DNA from: UBA11869 sp964544965
GTDB taxonomy: Bacteria; Pseudomonadota; Gammaproteobacteria; Eutrophobiales; Eutrophobiaceae
Direction of reading: 5' to 3'
NCBI GenBank assembly: GCA_964544965.1
Contig: CAZJED010000022.1
Coordinates: forward strand, 1-23,987
Length of the DNA: 23,987 bases
The translations under genes and the position numbers were made by a program. This document shows positions 1 through 6,679 of the stretch, piece by piece. The notes below the pieces were generated by a model. That model did not search any database and had not been told where the DNA came from. It saw only the letters and a program-made list of their open reading frames with translations. Position 1 is the first letter of the stretch, and each line of letters begins with the position of its first letter.

Positions 1-2
1 CA

Positions 3-83
3 GGCTCATTTGAAGGTGGGTGTATGCAAACATAAAAAAACCCACCTCGGTTCACAAGTGGCCGGCTCAAGGTAGTTGTATGC
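3..83. repeat. Imperfect direct repeat pair next to the IS remnant
   Basis: Two copies of a short unit, GGCTCA followed by AAGGTnGnTGTATGC, lie at 3-27 and 64-83. The second copy lacks about 5 nt after GGCTCA. Inside the pair, 14-21 (AGGTGGGT) and 40-47 (ACCCACCT) form an inverted repeat with an A-rich loop. These may be debris of the IS end or a small local duplication. No function can be assigned. Confidence 0.4.
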
Positions 84-164
84 ACAACAAACTTGATTCT
101 TAATGGGCTTTGCGGCGATCTGGTAAGCTGTGCTTGTTAGCCTGTCTTTACGTGCTCTCATTGG

Positions 165-443
165 GGCAATAGTGGCAGTGAATTTACAGCAAGTGTGTAT
201 ACTGGCTGGGCGCTGGCCCGCGGTATCAGAATTGACTATATCAATCCGGATTGCCCATACCAAAATGCTTATATAGAGCGTTTTAACCGAACGTATCGGC
301 ATCAGGTGTTGGACTTATATTTATTTAAGAACCTACATGAAGTTAAGCAAATAATGGACGAATGGTTAGAAATTTACAACACCTAAAGGCCGCATGATTC
401 ACGCAATGATATGACGCCCATTGAGTATAGGAATGCTGCTTAA
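165..443 (+). mobile_element. IS3-family transposase (OrfB) 3' remnant, degenerate
   Basis: This is the C-terminal part of an IS3-type DDE integrase-fold transposase. From about 180 the translation gives SEFTA, then GIRIDYINPD, then QNAYIERFNRTYR, which contains the conserved glutamate region of the catalytic triad. It continues to EWLEIYNT and a TAA at 384-386. The same frame then gives RPHDSRNDMTPIEYRNAA and a second stop at 441-443, which is the normal end of these proteins. The TAA therefore interrupts the gene, probably in place of a glutamine codon (CAA to TAA). Upstream, the expected DNGxEF motif is degraded (GNSGSEF) and no N-terminal part or orfA is present. The segment looks less AT-rich than its surroundings, as expected for acquired DNA. 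It is almost certainly inactive. I could not define either terminal inverted repeat. Confidence 0.85.
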
Positions 444-507
444 ACTGTTTACGATGTGATTGTGTTAAGAATGGGGATTTCCAGGATTATCTACGTTCGG
501 GATACGC

Positions 508-540
508 GCATTAGGCTGAGTGAAAAATCTCAACTAATGC
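508..540. other. Strong stem-loop upstream of the tRNA genes
   Basis: GCATTAG (508-514) pairs with CTAATGC (534-540), and TGAG (517-520) pairs with CTCA (529-532). A 2x1 internal loop separates the helices and the apical loop has 8 nt. No T-tract follows on either strand, so a simple intrinsic terminator is unlikely. It lies between the IS remnant and tRNA-Cys. I see no gene in the rest of 444-604. Confidence 0.5.
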
Positions 541-604
541 ATTGATTTAGCCATTGTTTTACTTGCCAAAAGTGAAGCTTCTTGGTAACCTTGCGACCTC
601 CTTT

Positions 605-678
605 NNNNNNNNNNCAGAGTGGTTATGCAGCGGCCTGCAAAGCCGTGGACGCCGGTTCGATTCCGACCTCAGCCTCCA
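605..678 (+). tRNA. tRNA-Cys (GCA), 5' end hidden in an N run
   Basis: The anticodon stem GCGGC/GCCGT (630-634/642-646) encloses the loop CTGCAAA, with anticodon GCA at 637-639. The T loop TTCGATT is at 656-662. The 3' acceptor strand CTCAGCC is followed by T73, the usual discriminator of cysteine tRNAs, and an encoded CCA at 676-678. The first ~10 nt (expected GGCTGAG plus the start of the D arm) fall exactly in the N run at 605-614, so that run is close to its true length. The T stem GCCGG/CCGAC has one C-A mismatch (652/666). tRNA-Leu follows after 26 nt, as in the E. coli glyW-cysT-leuZ order. Confidence 0.88.
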
Positions 679-704
679 CTATTATTATATCAGTAAGACT
701 TAAA

Positions 705-791
705 GCCCGGGTGGTGGAATTGGTAGACACAAGGGACTTAAAATCCCTCGACTTAACGGTCGTGCCGGTTCGATTCCGGCCCCGGGCCCCA
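705..791 (+). tRNA. tRNA-Leu (UAA)
   Basis: This is a class II tRNA. The acceptor stem GCCCGGG (705-711) pairs perfectly with CCCGGGC (781-787). The anticodon stem AGGGA/TCCCT surrounds the loop CTTAAAA, with TAA at 739-741. A long variable arm (CGAC/GTCG) precedes the T arm GCCGG-TTCGATT-CCGGC. CCA is encoded at 789-791. The base between the acceptor stem and CCA (788) is C. Leucine tRNAs normally carry A73, a major LeuRS identity element, so this is either a sequence error or a real oddity. Confidence 0.93.
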
Positions 792-827
792 TTTTTAGAA
801 TATAAATTAAATTCATGAATCAATTGC

Positions 828-1676
828 ATGTTGTCAACAACCGATCATAGTCGCGATAGAGCGGGGTATAAATATATTTATCCTGTTATTTCACGTCGTT
901 CTGGCGGACTCTCTGTCGGAGTTAACTTAAACACAAATAACGCGTGTAATTGGCGCTGTATTTATTGTCAGGTGCCTAATTTAACAAGGGGAAGCGCTCC
1001 TCCAGTCAATCTTAAGAAATTAAAAGTAGAATTGGAGATGTTTATTAAAGATATCCTAGATGGCAGTTTTTTTGCAGTTGAAGGAATACCAGAAAAGCAG
1101 CAAAAAATTCAAGATATTGCTATTTCTGGTAACGGCGAACCGACAACTGCGGATGAATTTGAACAAGTGATAGAAGTAATAGAATCTGTTTTAAATAGCC
1201 TATTATTACTCAATAAAACTAAATGCGTTCTAATTACTAATGGTAGTTTGGTTAATCGTGATTATGTAAGAAAAGCCCTTAAGAGGCTTGCATTAATAAA
1301 TGGCGAAGTGTGGTTTAAAATTGATAGCGCGACAACAGATGGTATTGACAGAATTAACCAGATAAGCGGGACAGAATTGTCAACGCTAAAGAGGCTCGAT
1401 ATTACTGCAAATCACTGTCCGACTTACATTCAAACCTGCGTTTTTACTTATGAGGGAAAAGAGCCTTCTGAAAATGATAAAAAGGCATATATTGAGCTTT
1501 TAAGAGAAGCAATTGATAGAAAAATACCATTCAAGGGCGTACTGCTATACGGAGTAGAGAGGCCATCACTTTTGCCGGAAGCTTCAAACAAAATCACCAA
1601 GGTACCAGAGAGCTGGCTTTCGTCTTTTGCCGATCAAATCAGAAGCATTGGTGTTTCAGTTAAAGTATCGAACTAA
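828..1676 (+). CDS. Radical SAM protein, conserved, function unassigned
   Basis: The 282-residue protein carries a radical SAM [4Fe-4S] motif of the form CNWRCIYC (CX3CX2C) about 40 residues in, inside the block NNACNWRCIYCQVPNLTRG. A later ISGNGEPT stretch matches the glycine-rich SAM-binding strand of such enzymes, and EVWFKIDSAT follows. It belongs to a proteobacterial family of stand-alone radical SAM proteins of about 280 residues that I recognise by the N-terminal STTDHSRDRAG and YPVISRRSGG blocks. I do not know its substrate. The ATG at 828 fits the family N-terminus, although no clear Shine-Dalgarno precedes it. An out-of-frame ATG lies at 815. The gene starts 36 bp after tRNA-Leu on the same strand, so it may be read through from the tRNA promoter. 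Confidence 0.85.
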   Translation: MLSTTDHSRDRAGYKYIYPVISRRSGGLSVGVNLNTNNACNWRCIYCQVPNLTRGSAPPVNLKKLKVELEMFIKDILDGSFFAVEGIPEKQQKIQDIAISGNGEPTTADEFEQVIEVIESVLNSLLLLNKTKCVLITNGSLVNRDYVRKALKRLALINGEVWFKIDSATTDGIDRINQISGTELSTLKRLDITANHCPTYIQTCVFTYEGKEPSENDKKAYIELLREAIDRKIPFKGVLLYGVERPSLLPEASNKITKVPESWLSSFADQIRSIGVSVKVSN

Positions 1677-1746
1677 ACAGTAGTTTTAACATTTTTATTA
1701 AGCGAAACAGACGCCAAAGGTCGGGAAGACTTGTTGAATTACTGTC

Positions 1747-1773
1747 ATAGCGCGCCCCTTTGGAGCGCGCTAT
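1747..1773. terminator. Hairpin between convergent genes, possible bidirectional terminator
   Basis: A perfect 9-bp stem, ATAGCGCGC (1747-1755) with GCGCGCTAT (1765-1773), has a 9-nt loop. It lies between the end of the radical SAM gene (1676) and the end of the DUF1097-type gene on the other strand (1807). Flanking T-tracts are weak, so termination efficiency is uncertain. Confidence 0.6.
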
Positions 1774-1806
1774 TTCAGATTATAAAAATTTTTATATCTT
1801 GGTCTA

Positions 1807-2289
1807 TCAGGAGATAGTCGCGTTTACCTTGTTTGCAAGCATCGCAAATAAGCAACCACCAACAATAGATACAATAACAGTAGCTAAAGGATTAGACATT
1901 GATACTTCCTGAAACATACCGATTGTGTTTGTGCCTATTGCATATCCGACTGTAGCGGCATAGGTATAAACCGCGGTAGTCGCACTAGAAAACATTGGCA
2001 TAGAAGTACCCCATACTAGTGCGAATACAGTTACACCAACAATTACTGCAGTTGAAGCACCGCCAAGACCACTAGCTATACCGGAACCCATTAAAATAAA
2101 TGCTATTCCAGCTAAAACTGCGCCGTAGACGCCAGATTGGACTGTAGTTTTCATGCAATTNNNNNNNNNNAAAGCAGCCCAAGCAATAAAGCCAATCCAG
2201 ACATTGTAAGTCTCCCATTGCCCCCAAACATATGTGGCAAGAGCACCCACAACAGCAACGCTTACAGATAGTGACATATGTGCTGACAT
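1807..2289 (-). CDS. DUF1097-family inner membrane protein (YcdZ-like)
   Basis: This is a small, very hydrophobic protein of about 160 residues with five or six predicted membrane helices and glycine-rich helix faces. The WIGFIAWAA block near residue 31, the central VFALVWGTSMPMFSSA and the C-terminal VIVSIVGGCLFAMLANK resemble DUF1097 proteins such as E. coli YcdZ, whose function is unknown. An N run at 2161-2170 sits just after AWAA; the frame is kept, but the true number of missing residues is unknown. The ATG at 2289 follows a G-rich stretch (GGGGGTG) that could act as a ribosome binding site. The gene is transcribed alone and converges with the radical SAM gene. The assignment rests on pattern similarity only. 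Confidence 0.7.
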   Translation of the reverse strand: MSAHMSLSVSVAVVGALATYVWGQWETYNVWIGFIAWAAXXXXNCMKTTVQSGVYGAVLAGIAFILMGSGIASGLGGASTAVIVGVTVFALVWGTSMPMFSSATTAVYTYAATVGYAIGTNTIGMFQEVSMSNPLATVIVSIVGGCLFAMLANKVNATIS

Positions 2290-2328
2290 AGTTTCACACC
2301 CCCAAATATTTTTATTTGTATACTACAT

Positions 2329-2357
2329 ATTGTAGTGTCTGGCTTTATAGACCACAA
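2329..2357 (-). promoter_or_regulatory. Candidate promoter and operator-like dyad for the DUF1097-type gene
   Basis: On the minus strand TTGTGG (2352-2357) and TACAAT (2329-2334) are 17 nt apart. The dyad ACTACA-TAT-TGTAGT (2322-2336) covers the whole -10 element, as expected of a repressor site. The -35 match is weak. The surrounding 2290-2580 is very AT-rich with long T runs and holds no other gene that I can see. Confidence 0.35.
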
Positions 2358-2580
2358 AATGTGCAATGTCCAGATATTTCGCACCATTTACAAGCAATTT
2401 TTAATTTTTTCATATGTGGTAATTTTTCTGTTTTTTTTTCGTTTTATTTATTCTTAACGTTATAAATATAACTAATTGCTTATATATTTTGATTGTTTAA
2501 TTAAATACTTAGACTATTATATTAATGTTTATTATTTGATTTTATAACGATTGATCTATATAAAAAATGAAAATTCACTA

Positions 2581-3018
2581 ATGGCAACACGTAAAAAGAA
2601 AAATCAAGAAATATCAGTGACATTAGCAGAGCATCTTGATGAATGTCCTTTTTTTGATATTAAACATCTAGAACATAACTCATTGGATGGTTTTATTAAG
2701 CATCCAGAAGCTTTTTTTCTAAAAAGCCGTTATATGTCACTATCCACTAAATTGGCTCCTTCAAATAACAAATCAAATAAAGCCTATAGTGCATTTTCCT
2801 TTAGTTCGCGCGATTATCGTATACCAGGAAGTATCATCGAGGTTTCAATTAGCACAGTAAATGAATCACATAAAATTCTTGGGAAAGTTATTGCTTCAAT
2901 TCAGTCAAAGAGTGGCTATGAGATTGGAATGATTTTAATGAATAGAGAAGATGGCATTAAACTACGATATATCGAACAAATATGCTTTATTGATAATAAA
3001 CTATTATCATCAATATAA
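2581..3018 (+). CDS. Conserved hypothetical protein, possibly PilZ-like
   Basis: The 145-residue soluble protein begins with a lysine-rich MATRKKKNQE. The ATG at 2581 is preferred to a TTG at 2551 because the 10 extra residues look like translated leader. The C-terminal half reads as a beta-rich domain: IPGSIIEVSIS, then ILGKVIASIQ, then GYEIGMILMN, ending in LRYIEQICFID. This resembles short gammaproteobacterial proteins I remember that have a PilZ-like barrel and an R-x-VEQIC-x-IE tail, but no RxxxR c-di-GMP signature is obvious. There is no signal peptide or membrane segment. It stands alone between two divergent or convergent genes. Function unknown. Confidence 0.6.
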   Translation: MATRKKKNQEISVTLAEHLDECPFFDIKHLEHNSLDGFIKHPEAFFLKSRYMSLSTKLAPSNNKSNKAYSAFSFSSRDYRIPGSIIEVSISTVNESHKILGKVIASIQSKSGYEIGMILMNREDGIKLRYIEQICFIDNKLLSSI

Positions 3019-3034
3019 ATAATAATAAATACAG

Positions 3035-3070
3035 TAAGATAAAATTATAATTTAAAACTATTCTATCTTA
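3035..3070. terminator. AT-only hairpin between convergent genes
   Basis: TAAGATA (3035-3041) pairs with TATCTTA (3064-3070) around a 22-nt loop. A separate palindrome TATGCGCATA lies near 3087. Both sit between the stop codons at 3018 and 3149. Without G+C in the stem, the terminator role is tentative. Confidence 0.3.
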
Positions 3071-3148
3071 TTACTATATTATCAATATACTAATATATGC
3101 GCATAATATATATTATGTTAAATAGAATAATATCAGGCATAACGTAAC

Positions 3149-3634
3149 TTAACTAACTACTTTCCAATCACCCTCAGGTGTACGGCATGCTTTTCCATCA
3201 ACTTTCTCATAATCGCCTTCCACATAAATTGTCTGAGTGAATTCACGGCATGGCAAACCTTCCACACTTTTATAGGTACGTGTTGGTGTAACTTCACCTT
3301 TATGGCCCGTATCAGGATTGACCCATTCAGAAGTTTCACCAATTTTTCTTGACTCTAATGCGTCTTGTGTCGTCGTATAGTGTTTCTCTTGATCAGCACA
3401 ATTCATCGCTTTACTGATTTTATTGCCAAAATAACCGCCTGCAAGAACACCTGCACCTATTGCAATTTTATTACCAGTCCCGCCGCCAAATTGTGATCCC
3501 ACAAGACCTCCGAGCGCTGCTCCTACTAAGGCGCCGAGAATATTGTCCCCTTCTTGTGGTGTGCACTCCGCATAAACGGTATGACTGTATATTGATAAAC
3601 TTATAATCACCGCTAAAAAGCTCTGTTTTTTCAT
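3149..3634 (-). CDS. Glycine-zipper surface antigen (17 kDa antigen / RT0821-like)
   Basis: The 161-residue exported protein has an N-terminal signal peptide (MKKQSF, then a hydrophobic core ending near VYA at about residue 22). A glycine zipper follows at about residues 29-70 (GALVGAALGGLVGSQFGG, then GAGVLAGGYFGNKI). The C-terminal domain, WVNPDTGHKGEVTPTRTY followed by CREFTQTI, is typical of the rickettsial 17-kDa antigen and Lpp0805-like surface proteins. YAEC at the cleavage region is not a convincing lipobox, so signal peptidase I processing is more likely than lipidation. The location would be periplasm or outer membrane. AGGTGA lies upstream of the ATG at good spacing. It is divergent from ppk2 across about 106 bp. 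The molecular role of the family is not settled. Confidence 0.85.
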   Translation of the reverse strand: MKKQSFLAVIISLSIYSHTVYAECTPQEGDNILGALVGAALGGLVGSQFGGGTGNKIAIGAGVLAGGYFGNKISKAMNCADQEKHYTTTQDALESRKIGETSEWVNPDTGHKGEVTPTRTYKSVEGLPCREFTQTIYVEGDYEKVDGKACRTPEGDWKVVS

Positions 3635-3740
3635 AAAATCACCTGTTTCATATAAAGAATTAATTTTTTGATGTATTTACCAATTATTAAATATAAGGTA
3701 GTTTAACTTCAATAATAATAGTTAAAAGGATATAAAAAAA

Positions 3741-4556
3741 ATGGCTGGCGATAGCAATTCAGCAACTGATATTGATGCAAAAAAAACATCAAAAAAAGCC
3801 TACGAAAAAGAACTAGAAAGACTGCAGATTGAACTGGTTAAGCTTCAGGAATGGATAAAACACAAAAAACTTAAAGTTTTAGTAATTTTTGAAGGAAGAG
3901 ATGCTGCTGGAAAAGGCGGTGCTATAAAGAGAATAACGCAATCACTTAGCCCTAGAATCTGTAAAGTTGTTGCCCTTCCCGCGCCAACAGAGCGCGAGAA
4001 AACCCAATGGTATTTCCAGCGTTACATCCAACATCTCCCTTCTGGCGGTGAAATGGTTCTCTTTGACAGAAGTTGGTATAACCGTGCCGGTGTTGAGCGA
4101 GTAATGAATTTCTGCAGCAAGGGCGAATACAAGGATTTTCTTCGAAGTTGTCCGGTTTTTGAGCGAATGTTGGTTCGCTCTAAGATAGTTGTTATCAAAT
4201 ATTGGTTTTCAGTCAGTGATGAAGAGCAGGAACGCCGATTTCAAGGGCGTATTCATCATCCGACGAAGCACTGGAAGCTAAGCCCGATGGATCTTAAATC
4301 CCGCTCAAAATGGATGGAATACTCAAAAGCTAAAGATAAAATGTTTAAACATACTGATATCAAGGGCGCTCCCTGGTATGTTGTAAACGGCGATGATAAG
4401 AAAAGAGCGAGATTAAATGTTATTAACCATCTGTTAAGTTTGATTGATTACGAAGATTTATCGCCAGAACCAGTTGATTTACCGCCTCGTCAGGAAGATT
4501 GTGGTTATGTGAGAAGTCCGCTCGACCATCAAAATTTCATTCCCGAAAAATACTAA
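3741..4556 (+). CDS. ppk2: Polyphosphate kinase 2 (PPK2)
   Basis: The enzyme transfers phosphate between inorganic polyphosphate and nucleotides, usually polyP-driven NDP phosphorylation in the single-domain class. Family features in order are a charged N-terminal helix, Walker A FEGRDAAGKGG at about 50-60, the Walker B/lid motif DRSWYNRAGVE at about 109-119, EERFQ-like EQERRFQGR, and LSPMDLKSRSKW. The length of 271 aa fits one-domain PPK2 enzymes. An AAGGAT sequence precedes the ATG. The cytoplasmic enzyme is likely monocistronic, with a promoter in the AT-rich 3635-3740. Its stop is only 3 bp from the stop of the opposing transporter gene, so there is no room for a terminator between them. 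I cannot tell ADP- from GDP-preferring subtypes. Confidence 0.93.
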   Translation: MAGDSNSATDIDAKKTSKKAYEKELERLQIELVKLQEWIKHKKLKVLVIFEGRDAAGKGGAIKRITQSLSPRICKVVALPAPTEREKTQWYFQRYIQHLPSGGEMVLFDRSWYNRAGVERVMNFCSKGEYKDFLRSCPVFERMLVRSKIVVIKYWFSVSDEEQERRFQGRIHHPTKHWKLSPMDLKSRSKWMEYSKAKDKMFKHTDIKGAPWYVVNGDDKKRARLNVINHLLSLIDYEDLSPEPVDLPPRQEDCGYVRSPLDHQNFIPEKY

Positions 4557-4559
4557 TTA

Positions 4560-5456
4560 TTATTTTGTGCCACTATTCAGAGAGTATTCAAGATTCAAAA
4601 AACCCGCACTTAAAATCATTACTATCCCAATAAACTGAATAATCGTTATAAATTCATTTGCTAACATCACGGCTGATACTGCGCCCACAATAATTTCAAA
4701 TAAAAATAAGACTGAGGATAAATAAATCGGTAAATTTGAAACAGCATATTGCGCCGTCCACGTCAAAACGATCATAAGCGGAAATCCTAAGACAATAATT
4801 AATAAGAGATTGTTTAAAGTAACAACAGGAAAACCTTCCTGTGTGAATAGAATCCCGCATCCGGCAAGCACTATAACTCCGAACCATGCTGAGCACATTT
4901 TAACTGTGTGCGTGAGCCCACCTATTTTTCTGACTAAGATATTCGTAATTGCAAATGCAAGACCGGAGGTAATCGCATAAAGGTCTGCCCTATGAAAACT
5001 TTTTGTAAATTTTACCTCAGGATGCCAGGAGATCAGAAAAACACCAGTTACGGCGAGCGCTAATGCCAGAATATTATGCCTTTTAAGTCTTTCATCAAGA
5101 ATTAAAAACGCTAAAAGAGTGGCCCAAATAGGGGAAAGATAAAAGAGAACCATCACCCGTACGACCTCCCCTTCCAATAAAGCAAGCACGAAGCCGAGAT
5201 TGGTCCAGCCTGCGAATACGGCAAGTAGCACGTAAAGTGTCTTAGATGCGTAGAAATCAGCACGAAGTTTGAAAAATCTGGGAAAAACGAATAAAAATGA
5301 TACGAAATAGATTAAAACACTTGCCCAAAGACCCGAAATACCCGAATTTTCAAGAAATCTAAGCGGAATCCAATAAAGCCCCCATAATGTTGCTGCCACG
5401 ATACAGGCAAAAATAGCATTCAGATTTGTTGTATTTTTCAAAAAAAAATAGTCCAT
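4560..5456 (-). CDS. DMT-superfamily EamA transporter
   Basis: The 298-residue integral membrane protein has about ten hydrophobic segments arranged as two EamA repeats. The first covers roughly residues 13-143 and ends with the typical LSPIWATLLAFLILDERL. The second covers roughly 157-290 and ends in ANEFITIIQFIGIVMILSAG. This is the drug/metabolite transporter superfamily, whose members export amino acids, metabolites or drugs; the substrate cannot be read from sequence. It starts 29 bp after tatD, so it is probably the last cistron of the long minus-strand operon or has its own weak promoter. No clear Shine-Dalgarno is present, and a small AATCTA/TAGATT inverted repeat sits just before the ATG. 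Confidence 0.85.
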   Translation of the reverse strand: MDYFFLKNTTNLNAIFACIVAATLWGLYWIPLRFLENSGISGLWASVLIYFVSFLFVFPRFFKLRADFYASKTLYVLLAVFAGWTNLGFVLALLEGEVVRVMVLFYLSPIWATLLAFLILDERLKRHNILALALAVTGVFLISWHPEVKFTKSFHRADLYAITSGLAFAITNILVRKIGGLTHTVKMCSAWFGVIVLAGCGILFTQEGFPVVTLNNLLLIIVLGFPLMIVLTWTAQYAVSNLPIYLSSVLFLFEIIVGAVSAVMLANEFITIIQFIGIVMILSAGFLNLEYSLNSGTK

Positions 5457-5485
5457 TAAAATCTAGAATAAAAATTAGATTATAA

Positions 5486-6265
5486 CTATAAAGTATTTAT
5501 TTTATTGAATTTATTTTCGTAATTTAATGACGTTTGCTTGGCAACTTCATCAAATGGAATGTCTTTTAGTTCAGCGATAAATTCAGCAACGTATTTTACA
5601 TATGCTGGCTGATTTGTTTTTCCGCGAAAAGGTGTTGGCGCAAGGTATGGCGCATCCGTTTCAACTAACATGTGTTCCAAAGGGACTTTTTTTGCTACTT
5701 CCTGCAAGGGTTTTGCGTTTTTGAAGGTGACAATCCCTGAAAAAGAGATTAAAAAGTCCATATCAATGGCTTTTTTGGCTGTCTCGATATCGTCAACAAA
5801 GCAGTGCATGACGCCACCAACTTTTTCTGCCCCCTCTTCTTTTAAAATACTAATAATATCTTCTTTCGCATCACGGGTATGAATAATTAATGGTTTTTTA
5901 AGTTCTTTTGCGGCCTGAATGTGTGTTCTAAAACGGTCTTTTTGCCAGGTAAGATTGCCTTCACTACGAAAGTAATCGAGCCCGGTCTCACCGATCGCAA
6001 CAACCTTATTATCATCAGCAATATTACAAATTTCGTTAACTGTGAGCGCTTTTTCAAGCTCTGTGTTTGGGTGCACACCCACAGACGCAGATATCATCGG
6101 GTGTGATTTAGCTAACTGAATTATTTCTGGAGAACCCTCAAGATCAATGGCGACACATAGCATATGAGCGATTTGATGGTTTTTTGCATCACTTAAGATT
6201 TTTTCGATACTTGTTGTTTCTTTAAGTAACGGTATGTGGCAATGAGAGTCAACTAAATAAGACAT
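5486..6265 (-). CDS. tatD: TatD-family metal-dependent hydrolase (DNase)
   Basis: The 259-residue TIM-barrel metal hydrolase has the full family metal set visible: H8 and H10 in DSHCH, E93 in GETGLDY, H129 in IIHTRDA, H154 in MHCF and D204 in ETDAPYLAP. TatD/YcfH proteins are Mg-dependent 3'-5' exonucleases that act on single-stranded DNA and DNA ends. In E. coli the YcfH member follows holB directly; here pilZ lies between them, as in Pseudomonas. The ATG at 6265 gives the canonical N-terminus although no Shine-Dalgarno is evident. It is cytoplasmic and a distal cistron of the fatty-acid operon. Confidence 0.93.
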   Translation of the reverse strand: MSYLVDSHCHIPLLKETTSIEKILSDAKNHQIAHMLCVAIDLEGSPEIIQLAKSHPMISASVGVHPNTELEKALTVNEICNIADDNKVVAIGETGLDYFRSEGNLTWQKDRFRTHIQAAKELKKPLIIHTRDAKEDIISILKEEGAEKVGGVMHCFVDDIETAKKAIDMDFLISFSGIVTFKNAKPLQEVAKKVPLEHMLVETDAPYLAPTPFRGKTNQPAYVKYVAEFIAELKDIPFDEVAKQTSLNYENKFNKINTL

Positions 6266-6312
6266 AAATTCATAATAAAATTATGATATTAGCATAATAT
6301 ATTCAAGTAATA

Positions 6313-6666
6313 CTAGAGAGTATGAGATGGGCGATCCGAGCTTAATGCGCCAGCTAACATTTTTTCAATCTTCGTTCTTGTCGCGCCTTTGTCCAGTTCG
6401 CTAAATTGAATTCCAATCCCTTCAGTTTTATTGCCATGAGCTCCCTTCGGAGTGATCCAGGAAATTTTACCAGCAATAGGTATTTTTTCTTTGCTATCAT
6501 CTATTGTTAATAAGACAAAAATATCATCTCCTAAATTATAATCAGATGATTTTTTACTAGGGATAAAGACGCCGCCATTTTTTATAAAGGGCATATACGA
6601 GACATAAAGCGCGCTTTTGCCTTTAATATTAAGCGATAGAAGACCTTTGTTGTTTTCAGATGCCAT
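6313..6666 (-). CDS. pilZ: Type IV pilus assembly protein PilZ
   Basis: The 117-residue protein closely matches Pseudomonas PilZ along its whole length: LSLNIKGKSALYVSYMPF near the N-terminus, then KNGGVFIP, GKISWITPKGAHGN and the C-terminal LAGALSSDRPSHTL. PilZ itself is an adaptor needed for type IV pilus biogenesis, working with FimX and PilB. Unlike many proteins of the domain family named after it, it lacks the c-di-GMP-binding arginines, and none is seen here. The position between holB and tatD is the same as in Pseudomonas. No Shine-Dalgarno is obvious before the ATG. This implies, without proving, that the organism makes type IV pili. Confidence 0.93.
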   Translation of the reverse strand: MASENNKGLLSLNIKGKSALYVSYMPFIKNGGVFIPSKKSSDYNLGDDIFVLLTIDDSKEKIPIAGKISWITPKGAHGNKTEGIGIQFSELDKGATRTKIEKMLAGALSSDRPSHTL

Positions 6667-6679
6667 TTTTATCTATATT

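Noticed and set aside
6..302. Minus-strand open frame of 98 codons over the IS remnant
   Set aside because: Cys-rich, low-complexity translation antisense to the recognised transposase; no family resemblance.
444..604. tRNA-Gly upstream of tRNA-Cys, as in E. coli glyW-cysT-leuZ
   Set aside because: No T-loop/CCA or glycine anticodon arm can be folded in this stretch.
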